From: Ceratotherium simum simum
Taxonomy: Eukaryota; Chordata; Mammalia; Perissodactyla; Rhinocerotidae
DNA length: 64,000 nt
Reading direction: 5' to 3'
NCBI RefSeq assembly: GCF_000283155.1
Contig: NW_004454216.1
Location: forward strand, 3,278,491-3,342,490
Shown here one piece after another: positions 45,746-57,842 of the stretch. The notes below the pieces were generated by a model. It searched no databases. It was not told where the DNA came from and was given only the letters and a program-made list of their open reading frames with translations. Position 1 is the first letter of the stretch, and the number at the start of each line of letters is the position of its first letter. The position numbers and the translations under genes are program-made.

Positions 45746-47815
45746 CAGATTTATGAATCATTCATCTAGAGTGATGGAACCTAGAGATATTTGGGACTGC
45801 ATCTTAAACACCCGAGTTTGGCAAAATATACTCTGGTCATTTATAAGTCAATATTTAGACTAAATTGATCAAGGATAAATATGTCCTTAGATTCCCTTTC
45901 ATGCGATAAATCACACATATGAGTTTGAAGCATGTAAGATGCCCTGAATCCAGGTAAGCTCTAACTTGGTTTTTGCTGTGAAAAGGTTATGTGTTTTTAG
46001 ATTATGCTCAGCAGAATATATTCATATATCTGTTATGAAGTTTTGCTTGGCAATCAGTAGAGAAAGGAGGAAGCAACTTAAATCATTTAGAGAGCTGCTG
46101 ATTCACAAAATCTAAGAGTTTAATGGAGACTTTGGCCAGCACGTTAATGTTATTAAGTGCGTGGTAGTGGCATGCTTGGTGAATTAGCTGAGTTGTTTAG
46201 ATTGAAAGATACGATGGGGGAAAATTAAGAGTCAAGTAGGAACCAATGCATATAAGAAGCTGAGGGTTTTTGTTGCCATTCTTCAGGTATTTTGATAATT
46301 TTTGAGAAATGGACAATAACAAATGTACAAGAACATCCTCCTCTTATAGACAAGCTTTATAAAATATCTGTAATAAATATGATTTATTTGAATATTAGTA
46401 TAAGTAACTTAATAATATGATATCAAATTGTAAAAGGTCTGTAAAGCTCATTTAGCTGAACCTCCCATCTCCCTGTAGCGGGGAGGTACCAATCACCTAC
46501 AGGGGTGTTTCTTGGGAACATTCGCAGTGATTAGGGAGTTTACTGCTTTCACAAAGAAGCTTCTGTTTTCAGACAGCTCTGATTGTTAGAGAATCATTTC
46601 TCTTCTTAAATCTAAACCTACATCTCTGTATTTTCCATCCTTGAGTCCCAGTTCTGAATCTACATAGAACAAATTGAATACGTTTCCCACACGTCTTCAC
46701 CGCTTTCATTAAATAAGGGAGTTACCATGCAGTCTGATTTTCCTCAGACTAAACAGTCTCAGGTCAGTAACCATTACAAGCTTTCTTTATAATTGTCCTT
46801 TCCCTCTCATGGAGCCTTCTACTTTAAAAAATCTATTCCTTAAATATGTTAATAAGAACATAATACAAGATCTATGTTTACTCTGGCAAGGACAAAAGGC
46901 AAAATGCAGTTGAACTATTATTCAGCTGGTCTGGAAATTGTGTTCCTGTTAAATTGCTTATATATGTATATATAATTTTTACCACAATTATTGACAATTA
47001 GATCAGTTGAATTTGCATCCAATTGAAATCCCAGGCCTTTACCCATGATTTGCTGTTAGACTCTTTTCTGTGCTTATAAAATTGACTTTTTTAGTTTTTA
47101 TGCAAAGCTATTCATTTTTCCATATAAAACAAAGTCATCAATTGCAACTCATTTTTTTCTAGATATTATGATCTCTCTAAATCTTCATTTAAAGCTCTGT
47201 AATTTATCAATGACTCCTAGATTTGTGCATGTGAAAATGGATCAGTATGCCATTTGTATTTTAATCCAAGATTGTGATAAAATGCTGGTTAGGACAGAGC
47301 AAGAGTGTTGGAGAACAAATCCTCCTTCAGGCCTGTAACTATCATTTATCCATCTTCTGTGTGTAATTGTTCAAATAGTTTGGGACTCTGTGTAGCTGTG
47401 CCATCTTTCAGTTCATATTTCTCCAAGATTTCTCCAGCAGTGCTAAGAGACATTTTTCCAAATTCTATTGACATTTAATAATAAAATTCTTTTAAAAAAT
47501 TATTTTTGAAGTACAGAGGACCTTGTTTAATCACAGCTGGATGGTTCCAGAGGGTGGTACATGACATTATCAGGACCAGGTCTTTTTCTCCGTCATGGGT
47601 CTGCTTTCTTCTGGGTTGCCCTAACTCTGGTGCAGGTTGTCTCTCCAGGGTGGTCTTGAGCAAATCTAGGATTGTATACACAAAGCTCCATGAGTCCGTA
47701 TATAGCAGATAAAAGCAGCACCCTCAGTTACCAGAATTCTCTGATTATTTTTCTCTGAGTCTGAGCTCATTCCCAAACCAATCACTATGGCCAGAGGGAT
47801 GGGGTATTCTCCTAT
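45746..47815. other. unassigned sequence, no gene seen
   Basis: No gene recognised. The part near 46420-46790 has a composition and motif pattern that suggest an ancient repeat, but I could not name it. Frames of 68-77 codons near 47475-47899 show no domain. Confidence 0.4.
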
Positions 47816-48696
47816 GTGATTTTTTTTTGAAACTTTTATCATGGAAAATTTCAAGCACATATGTATAACAGTAGGTAGAGTAGTATAGAGAACCCCCAAG
47901 TACCATCACCCAGATTTAATAATTTATCAATTATAGCCAATCTAGTTTCATTTTCACTCCCTTATTCCCTCAATATTATTTTGAAGTTAATCTTGGACAT
48001 CCTATTATTTAATTTGTCAATATATCAGTATATATCTTTAAACCATAGAGCTCCTTTAAAAAGTAACCATAAAATTATCACAACTAGAAAAAAAATCCCA
48101 GTAATTCCTAACGTCATCAGTTATGTATCAGCATTCAAATTTCCAATTCTCTAATAAATGTTCTAATTAGTTTTAATAATATATATACTTTTCAGAATCC
48201 AAATAAGATTCAAATGTTATGGATGAGTGATGTCTTTTAAATCTCTTAATCTCTAGGCTTCCTTCACTCTAGGCTTCTTCCTCGCCTCCTCCACCCCCCA
48301 ATTTCTACTCTACTGTCTCTTCTGTATATAACACTTTTATTTATTTTTTTTAATTTTGCAATTTCTTTGTTGAAGAACCTGGGTCATTTGTTCCGGAGAG
48401 TTTCCCAAACTCTAGATTTTGCTGATTGCTTCTCCTTGGTGGAATTTAGAATTTCTTATTTTCTGTAAATTGGTAGGTTGACTTAGGGACTTGATCAGAT
48501 TGAGTGACAATGTTATCAACATGACTGTTTTATTAATGATGTTCTCTTCCTCTGGAGGAAACACGTAATATGTGGTTGTTAGCAGCCCCTCACTGTCTAG
48601 ATAGATTGTTGATCCACTTAGGTATGGTGATATTTTACTTCTATCATTCCTTCTTCATTTACTACCCAGAGTATTTCTATAAAAAGACACTTCCTT

Positions 48697-48993
48697 GGGC
48701 CAGCCCAGTGGCTTAGTGGTTGGATGTGTGCACTCTGCTACTGGCGGCCCGGGTTCAGATCCCAGGCGCGCACCGACGCACCGCTTCTCCGGCCATGATG
48801 AGGCTGTGTCCCACATATAGCAACTAGAAGGATGTGCAACTATGACATACAACTATCTACTGGGGCTTTGGGGAAGAAAAAAAGGAGGAGGATTGGCAAT
48901 AGATGTTAGCTCAGAGCCAGTCTTCCTCAGCAAAAAGAGGAGGATTAGCATGGATGTTAGCTCAGGGCTGATCTCCCTCACAAAAAAAAAAAA
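48697..48993 (+). mobile_element. ERE SINE inside L1, perfect target duplication
   Basis: A complete ERE of the AACTAGAAGG type with two tail modules and an A tail. A box TGGCTTAGTGGTTGG and B box GGTTCAGATCC each carry a change from the family sequence. The 16-bp duplication AAAAAGACACTTCCTT is perfect (48681-48696 and 48994-49009). Confidence 0.96.
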
Positions 48994-49313
48994 AAAAAGA
49001 CACTTCCTTTTATTTTGATTTGGTTACCCTGTGGTATAATTGTATGGGAAAGTTAGCATGAATATCTGGTTCTTTCCTTTTATTCTCCAGTTTTCAAATA
49101 ATGAATTGAATCATTAGCAAAGTGACCAATTTGGTTTAATTTTTTTTTTACTTTTGTTTGAACTAATAGTTTGAAATGTATTTGGTATGTTTCAATTCAC
49201 TGCAGTTTTTATTCAAATTGATGCTCAAATTTTCCCATTTTTGATAGTGGGAGCCTTTTCAAATTGGCTTCTGAGTTATTCTGACCCCATCTTAAAGTCT
49301 TTAAGAGTTTTCA

Positions 49314-49571
49314 GGGGCCGGCCAGGTGGCGCAAGCGGTTAAGTGCGCACGCTCTGCTGCAGCGGCCCGGGGTTCGCCAGTTCAGATCCCGGGCGCGCAC
49401 CGACGCACCCCTTGTCAAGCCATGCTGTGGTGGCGTCCCATATATAAAGTAGAGGAAGATGGGCATGGATGTTAGCCCAGGGCCAGTCTTCCTCAGCAAA
49501 AAAAAAAAAGAGGAGGATTGGCATTGGATGTTAGCTCAGGGCTGGTCCTCCTCACAAAAAAAAAAAAAAAA
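49314..49571 (+). mobile_element. ERE SINE inside L1, perfect target duplication
   Basis: An ERE of the TATAAAGTAGAGG type with two tail modules and two A runs. A box TGGCGCAAGCGGTTAAG and an AGTTCAGATCC B box are visible. The 11-bp duplication AAGAGTTTTCA is perfect (49303-49313 and 49572-49582). It lies 320 bp from the preceding ERE, in the same host element. Confidence 0.95.
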
Positions 49572-50919
49572 AAGAGTTTTCACTGGTATGTCAACATGTT
49601 CCAGACTCATAGAGAAACAAATCGGCCAATTCTCTAAGTCCTGGTTCCTTTAAGTGTGAAATGGTGTATGGAGAATTCAGTTTGGACAATAGAAGTGCGT
49701 ATTCCCTCTGGTTTGGACATTGTTTCTAAGTCTTTTCAGTGAACAGAGTTAGGACATATTGTTTAAAGATAAAATATATCATGAGTTTATTTTGATACTT
49801 CCATGAGTTACAAAGTAAGGATGACAGAGTTTTTACTTGACTCCTTTCTTTCATCTATATCACCTTTATCCCATGGCAGGAGTTATACTTCTCAATGATG
49901 CTGCTGGAAATTATGGAATGCCCCATGACTACTCATTTGCTTTATCCCCTAATACACAGATGCAAAATCTACTACATTACTACAAATAATATGGATTAGC
50001 GAAAACAGTTTAAGACCCTATTTGCACCTTCTTTTTCCTTAGGATATATTCTACTAGTCATGTAAAGTTGAATTAGTGTGTTTTAAAGAATCTTAGAATA
50101 GTTTATCCAACTGAATACATATTTCGGTTCATTTATTTCATTTTTAATTGAAGGGAGTGATTTATAATTTTAATATTGTTAATATTATTTGGGGAAATAT
50201 TGACCTAGTTCCAAATTCAAATCTCAAAAAGATATATTCAAAGAAGTCAAGCTTCTTTCCCTGTTCCCTTCACTCTATTCTGTCCCTTCTCCTGTATAAC
50301 CGTTAAAAAAAAGTTATGATCTATTCTTCCTTTATTTGTTTTTTAATCTTTCTTAAGTATACTTTTTAGTGTTCAGGAAGGTTGTATTTTTATACTAATA
50401 TTTACTTTTATACTAACACGTTTATATGATATTCTAAGTTCCCTTTTTTTTCCATTTACTTATTTTCTATTAGCTCTCTACTATTAGCAATACTGGAATT
50501 AGCTAGAAGCCACTTCTTCCCACCCAGTCTTTCTCTACCAACATCTGATCTGAAGTAATATTCTTTTATCCTAGATAGACGGCATAAAGCAATCAACAAG
50601 TCTATTCTGCTTCCGTATTTTCTCCCCTTTATCTCCCCAGTTTTGATTGTTGTATTTTACCTACATTATCAGAGCACGAAACCATTATATGCTATATTCA
50701 TTCTCCTATAACTATCATGTAGTTTTAATTCTATAAGCAAATATATGTCTAGCGCTCACCACAGTGTCTGCCTCTTATCTCCATCTTTAAGAATCTTACT
50801 TTTGTTTTATATAGTGTTCAGGGTTTATAATTATACTTAGCAAATGGAATAGGGAAAGCATATCTACTTCATTTTCCCAGAAGTCAGATGTTTAGGCCTT
50901 AAAAAAAAAACATTTTATG

Positions 50920-52400
50920 TTATTTATTTTAAAACAATCTTAGTCTTACATAAAGTCTCAAGTATAGTAAAAACAATTCTTCTTTTTTACTTACCATAAC
51001 TATTTGCTGATATGAAGCCCTGTTATCCTCAAATACTTTAGTGTATATTTTTACGAGCAAGGACATTGATATATGAATCCTGAGACCCAACTCAGATTTT
51101 TTTTTTTTTTTTGGTGAAAGAGATTGGCCCAGAGTTAACATCTGTGCCCATCTTCCTCTATTTTATATATGGGACGTCGCCACAGAATGGCTCGATGAGC
51201 AGTGCATTGGTCAGCGTCTCCAAATCCGAACCTGCAAACCCTGGGCTGCCAAAACGGAGCACACAAACTTAACCACTACACCACCAGCCAGCCCCTCCAA
51301 CTCAGATTTTAATGATTATTCCGATTAATGTCCTTTATAATAAAGTTTCTGGTAAAAAATCATGTTATATTTAGTTGTTATATCTCTTTAGTCTACTTCA
51401 ATCTTGAAAGATTTTTCAGTCTTTCATTGAGTTTTGTAACATTGACAGTTTTGAAGATCACAGACAGGTTATCTTGTAGAATAACCCTCAGTTTGGGTTC
51501 TTCTGATGTTAATTCATGATTAAATTCAGGCTGTGTATTTTGGGCAAAAATATTACAAAAGTGACATTTTGTTCTTCTCTCGACCTCCTATCAGGTGACC
51601 CATGATTTCAGTTTATCACATAACTGATAGTATCATCTGTGATTACTTGATAAAGTTGATTTGTGCAAGATTTTTTTTCATTGTAAATTACTTTTTCACT
51701 TGTAATTAATAAATATTTGGAGGAGGGTTGTACTTTGGAACTAGATAAATATCCTGATCATCAAACTTTCAACATATTCATTATTTATATTAGTATGGAT
51801 TGATGGATTCCTATTTTGTGTAATGGGTTACAATTTGTTAATATAAATTTTTTTTTGATGTTCAAATTATCTGTTTTGACCATTGAGAGCTCCTTCAAGC
51901 TGGCTTTGACATGTTATCATCATAATTTAAGTACTTTCTTACTTTCTGGCACAAGATATTCCTGGCTTATTTGTTCTATCTCTATGCCAACCTTGGAATC
52001 AGCCATTTCTCCAAGGATCCTTGCTTTATTTTAGTAAATAATGTTATTTAGAAACCAAGACGTGATGGCTTTGTGTGTTAATTACTTTTGAGGTGTCACT
52101 GCCTCTAGGCTGTCTCAGTGAACAGACCAAGATGATATATGTATACACATATGCATATTTACATCTGTATTTATTTCTGTAGCTATCTGTCTTTCTATAT
52201 TGAAAACTATAGACTTTCGCTGGTAATTCCAATTCCAATCCACTACCCCAGGATTTACTTTAGCTTTCTCCCTTCAGATATTTATAATTCTCTTCTCTGA
52301 CAGTGAGAAACCAGACTCTCCTTATTCTTAACATATTACTTATTTTATAATTTTCCTGCATATGTAACCAATATCTCATTGCTGCTGCTGCCTCTCCTAC
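50920..52400 (-). mobile_element. L1 LINE 3' UTR (L1MC/MD-like), second copy, holding one ERE
   Basis: Landmarks of the same 3' UTR recur: TTAGTTGTTATATCTCTTTAGTC, TTTTGAAGATCACAGACAGG, TATCTTGTAGAATAACCC, AATTAATAAATATTTGGAGG, AATATCCTGATCATCAAACTTTC, TTTCTGGCACAAGATATTCC and GAATCAGCCATTTCTCCAAGG, then GGTGTCACTGCCTCTAGGCTG. It parallels the first copy about 2.4 kb to the left, in the same orientation. Interrupted at 51101 by an ERE. Confidence 0.85.
51101..51296 (-). mobile_element. ERE SINE inside L1, perfect target duplication
   Basis: An antisense ERE of about 196 bp with a single tail module (GATTGGCCCAGAGTTAACATC) and a head ending in AACCACTACACCACCAGCCAG. The 14-bp duplication CCAACTCAGATTTT is perfect (51087-51100 and 51297-51310). 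The body is more diverged than most other copies here. Confidence 0.95.
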
Positions 52401-53000
52401 ATAAAGTGGCTGTCTTTTTTATCCTTCCCTACTCTACACGGGGCCATCTTGCTATGAGGAAACCCTTCTTAGCCTGCCTGTGATTGAACTCCCCATGCTA
52501 AGCCACCTGCCAGACCTTTCATGTGCACCCTGCTCAGCACATTCAGACTCTGAAACCCCATGCTGGTCACCTCTTTTACCCCCTTTGTGGATGTCCTCTT
52601 CACTTTCCTCAGGCTGTGACACTTCACTCTGGGCCACTGCATTTTCCCCTTCCCACCGCTGTGCAGATGCCTTCTGGCTTGGTTCCACCTCATGCATTTT
52701 GGAGTGAGTTGTTCAGGGAGGGAAGAGAAGCAAAAGAAAGAAAGGGGGGAAGAAGTTAAGGGGAAAGTGGAAAACTGACATTAGGCTATTTTTAAAAGAA
52801 ATGTTTCTTATATTGCTGTCATGCATATCTTCCTTGTTGACATTCAACATGTTGTGCCAATTTTATGTGGAATGTAACTTGAGGATTATCTGCACATCAT
52901 TTTGTTAGATATGATGCATTGAGTTTTGGGGCTGTAAATATAGTTTCCTATAAAAACAACAGCTGAAAAACATTATACTGAGAGATACATATGTTTTATG
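52401..53000. other. unassigned sequence, no gene seen
   Basis: A short GC-richer stretch (52440-52720) is open in four overlapping frames of 74-81 codons on both strands, typical of low-stop composition rather than of a gene. The repeat family is not recognised. Confidence 0.4.
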
Positions 53001-55188
53001 AAGGTTGAGTATTAAAAACCAAGTGGCATTCTGCTAGGAAAATGTTAACTAGGGAGATAGTCTACAGTTGCCTGATTAGCAAGTATAAGCAAATGGTATA
53101 TTAAAATAATAATACTCCTTGACCAAATGGAGCCTTATTCTAGATAGATTAGGATGGATCAATATTAGGAAATCTATTTATTGATCTCCATGTTAATAGA
53201 TTTTAAGAGAACACTCATGTCATCTTAGAACGGAAAAATATTTGATAAAATCCATTCTTGACAAAAATAAATTTAATATAAATATATAGTTATCTCAAAC
53301 CAAAAATCAGCATCATGATTATTGGTGGACTATTAGAAACATTTCTACTAACATCAGGAATAAGGCAAGGTTGCCCATTAACGCCCAGATTATTAAACTT
53401 TTTTCTCAGGTAATAGGAATGCAAACAGATAAGAAAAAAGAAGCAGAATATAACAGATAAAAAACATAAGAATATAATTATCTGCAGATGTTGTAATTGT
53501 CTATTTGAAAATCCAAGGTAATTAACCAAAAAAAAGACTATAAATAAAAAGATTTCAATAAGGTGTCACAATATAAAATTAATATACCAAAATCTGTTGC
53601 CTTCCTATAGATAAACAAAGCCAGTAAGAAAAATAATGATGGTTAAAAAGATCCTATTTATGATAGCAACAACAAAAACAATGTAATTATAGAAATAAAT
53701 TTAACAAGAAATGTTCGAGAAGAAAAAAATATATAAACATTACCGACAGTTACAGAAGATAATTCAAACATATGAGAAGGCTTACCTTCTTTTTGCATAG
53801 GAATATTCAGTCTCAGAATGATGTCATTTTTCTCATAAACTAACATATAAATAAAATACCATCCCCCCCAAATCTTCACAGACTTTATTTTAAGATTTAA
53901 CCAAGGTGACTGTGAAACTCATGTGGAAAAATTAAGAAATAAATATATCCAAGAAAAACCTGAAAAAGAAGAGTCACAGGGAACCAATTTTGAAGCTATT
54001 ATAATTAAGATAGGATGGTACTAATGTATGAATAGACGGATCAATGGAATAGAAAAGGGATTCGAGAAATAGATCCAAATGTTACGGAAATTTGTATATG
54101 TTAAAGATGCGTTGCATCTAACAGTGGAGACAACATAAGTTATTTAATAAATGGTTTTGGGACAACTGAGTAACCTTGCAGAAAAATGTCATTTTCTTAC
54201 TTCTTCCACCTAAAGAAATTCCACTTATGTCAAACACTAAAATATAAAAAATGAAATTATTAAAGTTATAGAAACAATATAAAAGAGTTATGTTTGTACA
54301 ACTGGAGTAGAGAAAGCTTTCCTAAATATGACACAAAATCCTGGCACCACTAAAATCAAAGAGTGATAAACTAGATTTCATAAAAATTTAAGAAGCAAAC
54401 TCAACAACAACAAAAACTTAACATGAAGTCAAAAGATAGTCACCTGAAATATTTCCCATACATATCATATACAAAATGTGAATTTTTGTAATATATAAAG
54501 AATACCTTCAAATGCATAGAGAATGACCAACAATGAGGCTCCATACAGGCTGCAAAGATTATGCACTGTGTAATTCCAGGGAAGACATTCATATAGAAGT
54601 GAATCTTACACGCCTGCTCACTGCAGCCCCAATCAACAGCACAATGGAAATATGGTTAAAGGACATAGAAAAAAATGATACAAAGGAAATAACTGTCTTG
54701 GTCCTTAAACTTGTGAAAAGATAGGTAAGGCTATTCATAAAAAAGAAATGAAAGTTGAATAATGGGTTATCATTTCTTTTGATTTATTTTCTTGGCAAAA
54801 CCACACATGAAAAAAATTGGTAAAGTAGTGACTCTCACGTATTGTTGAAGGAATGTAAATTTGTTCAACCTCTATGAAGCCAATTTGACAAATATTTATT
54901 AAAAACTAAAATGTAAACACCCTTTGATTCAGCAATTCTATTTCTATGAATTTATTCCACAAATATACTTTCATATGTCTCAAATGACACCCTACATAGA
55001 TATGCATTACAACATGGTCTGTAGCAGCACAGGATGAGAACAACTTAAATATCTATCAACAGGGAAGTGATTAAGAAATTACTGGTAATCCATTAAAAAG
55101 AATACTATGTCAGCACCAAAAAGAATGAGGCAGCTCTGAACGTCTTAACATGAAATAATTTTTTATTTCTCTCTCTTTCTCTCATTTC
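53000..55188 (+). mobile_element. L1 LINE, ORF2 (RT onward) and 3' UTR, plus strand
   Basis: The plus strand shows a broken L1 ORF2. ACATCAGGAATAAGGCAAGG (53349-53368) encodes part of the SGIRQGCPL segment of the reverse transcriptase. Further on come CTGTTGCCTTCCTATAGATAAAC, GTGACTGTGAAACTCATGTGG, ACGGATCAATGGAATAGAAAAGGG, ATGGTTTTGGGACAACTG, then the distal part GTATTGTTGAAGGAATGTAAATTTG and CCCTTTGATTCAGCAATTC. An intervening stretch at about 54531-54625 does not look like L1. The product is not functional: stops and frameshifts are frequent. Confidence 0.88.
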
Positions 55189-55344
55189 TATCTCCACCTC
55201 CATCTCCATCTCCACCTCCATCTCCATCTCCATCTCCATCTCCATCTCCACCTCCATCTCCGTCTCCATCTCCACCTCCATCTCCATCTCCATCTCCATC
55301 TCCACCTCCATCTCCATCTCTATCCCTATCCCTATCCCTATCTT
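55189..55344. repeat. (CATCTC)n minisatellite within L1 3' UTR
   Basis: 26 hexamers in a row: mostly CATCTC, with CACCTC in six places, one CGTCTC, a TATCTC at the start and TATCCC three times plus TATCTT at the end. The CACCTC variants recur at uneven spacing. The hexamer has no stop in two antisense frames, so repeats of MEMEVE and of GDGDGG type appear in translation; these are artefacts. Flanking L1 sequence on both sides places the array inside an L1 3' UTR. Confidence 0.95.
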
Positions 55345-55645
55345 TTCCTATCAAACTCATATCTATAGGTAGGTGAAAAAAAAGATTTGGATTAGGTAAA
55401 TCATCATTTCTGAGTGTGTGTGTGTTTCTATGTTTATATCTCATGCTTGCCTAGGCATCGAATATCTTCAGCAGGGTATCCTAAAAATTGGAAGCCACAG
55501 TTGCCCCTAGGAAAGCTAACTGAATGGCTGAGACAGTGGTAGGAGTGACGCTTATATCTATCTCATGGTATACATATTGTTCCTTTTGTATTTTTTCCCA
55601 TGCACATATAATACCTATTTAAATTAAATAAAAATATAAACAACA
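55345..55645 (+). mobile_element. L1 LINE 3' UTR end, after the minisatellite
   Basis: ACAGTTGCCCCTAGGAAAGC, CTGAATGGCTGAGACAGTGG, TATCTCATGGTATACATATTG, CCTTTTGTATTTTTTCCCATG and TAATACCTATTTAAATTAAAT are the terminal L1 3' UTR, ending in an A-rich tail. They complete the element whose ORF2 lies to the left. Confidence 0.7.
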
Positions 55646-56090
55646 AAGCTCTGCTTATGATGTCATCTATTTGAATTGCATGATTTAGATGTAAAGATAT
55701 AGACTAGGTAGCTGCTGAACGACAAGTGTCAATCAGTTCGGAGGTGTGTTTATCAACAATCATCACACAAATGCAGCAAAGTTCTATAGAAAATCTATCT
55801 AAACCCAATGTAACACCTTATATACAGCAGAGGATATCTTGTTAAACATTTTCAGTCCTTATTAGAAATTAGCATGTAGTGAAAGCTCTTTCTGAATAAA
55901 AGTAAAGTAACAAAATTGATTAGCAAATAAATTTAAACAAAGACAACCAAATGTGCCTAAACCATAACTGTAAAGTCCCAGGGGGTAGATTGAAATTATG
56001 CTGTTAACCCTCCTGCCTCCTCTGTGCATTCAGAACATCTATTAGAGAACATACTTCCCATTTTATTATACTATAGTTTGTTTATACTGG
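55646..56090. other. unassigned sequence, no gene seen
   Basis: No repeat family or gene recognised. Confidence 0.4.
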
Positions 56091-56094
56091 AATT

Positions 56095-56275
56095 GCTTTT
56101 TGTGGATTGAACCTCTGCCTCACCACTTACCAAGTGTGTGAACTTAGAGAGTCTCCTCAATCTCCTTAAGCCTCAGGTTCTCCATACATAAAAGGATGAT
56201 AATAGTGTTCCTATCTCTAGAGTAGATATATGTAAAATGTAGTTGATTTATGTAAAGTATAATAAATATAATAAT
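56095..56275 (+). repeat. MIR SINE
   Basis: Sense MIR: GATTGAACCTCTGCCTCACC, ACTTACCAAGTGTGTGAAC, TCCTTAAGCCTCAGGTTC, AAAAGGATGATAATAGTG. Confidence 0.75.
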
Positions 56276-56289
56276 AAATGTTCAATATG

Positions 56290-56460
56290 TTTCCTCCCTC
56301 CAACCTTCTTTCTTTCCTTCCTTTTCTTTGTCTTTATGTCTTTCTTTCACCTGTGTGTTGCTCAATGTTTTCTACATTCCTTTCTTCTTCCCTTCCATCC
56401 TCCTTTCCTCCCTTTCTTTCTTTCTCTTTATTTTCATATACTTATTTATCTCTTTCTTGT
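56290..56460. repeat. pyrimidine-rich low-complexity tract
   Basis: The tract is made of TTCC, TTTC and CCTT repeats in an impure polypyrimidine run. Two overlapping open frames (56243-56485 and 56278-56499) reflect this composition. Confidence 0.8.
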
Positions 56461-57842
56461 GTTATCCAAAAATATTTTGAGGTAGTCCACAAATCATAGG
56501 GTACAGCCATGGTAGACTAGTTCATGGCCATCTCCCACAATAGGCTTAGTGTGGGTAGGATCAGGTGCAAGGCTGTTCTCTGACTATTGTCCTGAGTCCC
56601 AGAGCCCTATGATGTCACTGCTCCCCTCACTTGAGTTGGTGCACTGTGGCCTTCTGGCCACTCTGTCCTGACTTCTCACTTGAGCAACAGTTAGTTCTCT
56701 GGTCATTTTGTCCACCAGCAGACATCAGCCCTACCACTAGGCTACCATCCCACTTCTCTCTTAGATTTCACAGCTGGATCTTCCTGAGCTTACTCAGAGC
56801 AAGTTCACATAAAAAGGGTCATTAGAGGTTGAGGAGGAATGCATACTACAGAGAACTGTTAATACTTAACAAAAGTAAGACATGATCTAATTCCCCCATT
56901 TATACTCCAGAAAGTACCTGCCTTTTAGCATAATCAGTTGTACCCATCAACACTTTTCCTACTTATCCTTTGACCAGTTAGAGCCCCAATAACTTCCTCT
57001 AAGACTTTTCATATCCAAAAATATGTCCAAGATGGCAAAGCCTCCTTCCCTGCTGCTAAAGACTGGTTTGTCTGTCCATCTCCCCCAGGACCAGCTACAT
57101 AATTTGTATTCACTCATGTCTCGATATTCACTTACATAGTACTAGGGTAGGCATGCCCAAACCACTCAGTTCTGAAGTTAGGTTTCTTTAGAAACCTGAT
57201 TTCTCTAGAAGTACCAGTCTATGGAAATACCTGGCCTGTGGGATTTCTGCAGAGGGACTCAGAAGATGCAAAGATGGGGAGTACAGCAAGTGAAGAAAGA
57301 GCAGGGAGAAGCTGCTAATCAGACCAGCATGGGGAGGAATGCGGGTCGTGCCTTCTCGGGGCAGGAGCAGGATGGGGGCCCTTTGACTTAGAGGATGAAC
57401 AAAGTTGTAGGCAACAAGGCAAATTACAGTTTCCCAGCTCTAGTGATGAGATTCAGAGGACATTAAAACATGAAAATGATGCATTTGAAGACAAAATGTA
57501 TTCAGCTGAACTTTTCTAAAGTTAAAGAAACACAAAACAGATAACATTTTATGCATTTTTATCTTAAGTAATATGGGGTTAAAAATTAATTAGAAGAGTA
57601 AACAGTATGATGAAAATCATGTAATGGATTTTTGGAACAAATATTAAAATTAAACTGGATTATTTGCTATTTTAAGCTTTTTTTCAGTTCTCTTATTACA
57701 GAGAATAATGGGTTATAAAAAAATGATTCCTCTAAGAATGGCAAGAATTTGAGGGTGTTGGAAGCAACACCTGGTGATACTTTTAATTTCCTTCCTAAGA
57801 GTTGTTTATCATTGCGTGACCCTGCCATCAGGGGAGTGGCTG
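56461..57842. other. unassigned sequence, no gene seen
   Basis: No gene recognised. GTACCTGCCTTTTAGCATAATC and nearby motifs in 56880-57080 suggest an ERV-internal type repeat, but I could not place it. Confidence 0.35.

Larger units (their letters stand above)
47820..50900 (-). mobile_element. L1 LINE 3' UTR (L1MC/MD-like), first copy, holding two EREs
   Basis: The plus strand begins at the reversed 3' end (GAAACTTTTATCATGGAAAATTTC, CCCCCAAGTACCATCACCCAGATTTAATAATT), then TTCAAATTTCCAATTCTC, TTGGTGGAATTTAGAATTTC, TAGTGGGAGCCTTTTCAAATTGGC, CATGTTCCAGACTC and CCAATTCTCTAAGTCCTGGTTCC. This is a long old L1 3' UTR. Confidence falls beyond about 49800. It is interrupted by EREs at 48697 and 49314. 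Confidence 0.75.

Noticed and set aside
52452..52759. Four overlapping open frames in a GC-richer patch, considered as an exon
   Set aside because: Openness in several frames on both strands indicates low stop density. No splice-site pair, domain or consistent frame stands out.
55189..55344. Possible CRISPR array or acidic repeat protein
   Set aside because: The units are contiguous hexamers without spacers, so it is not CRISPR. The MEMEVE-like and GDGDGG-like translations are two frames of the same simple repeat.
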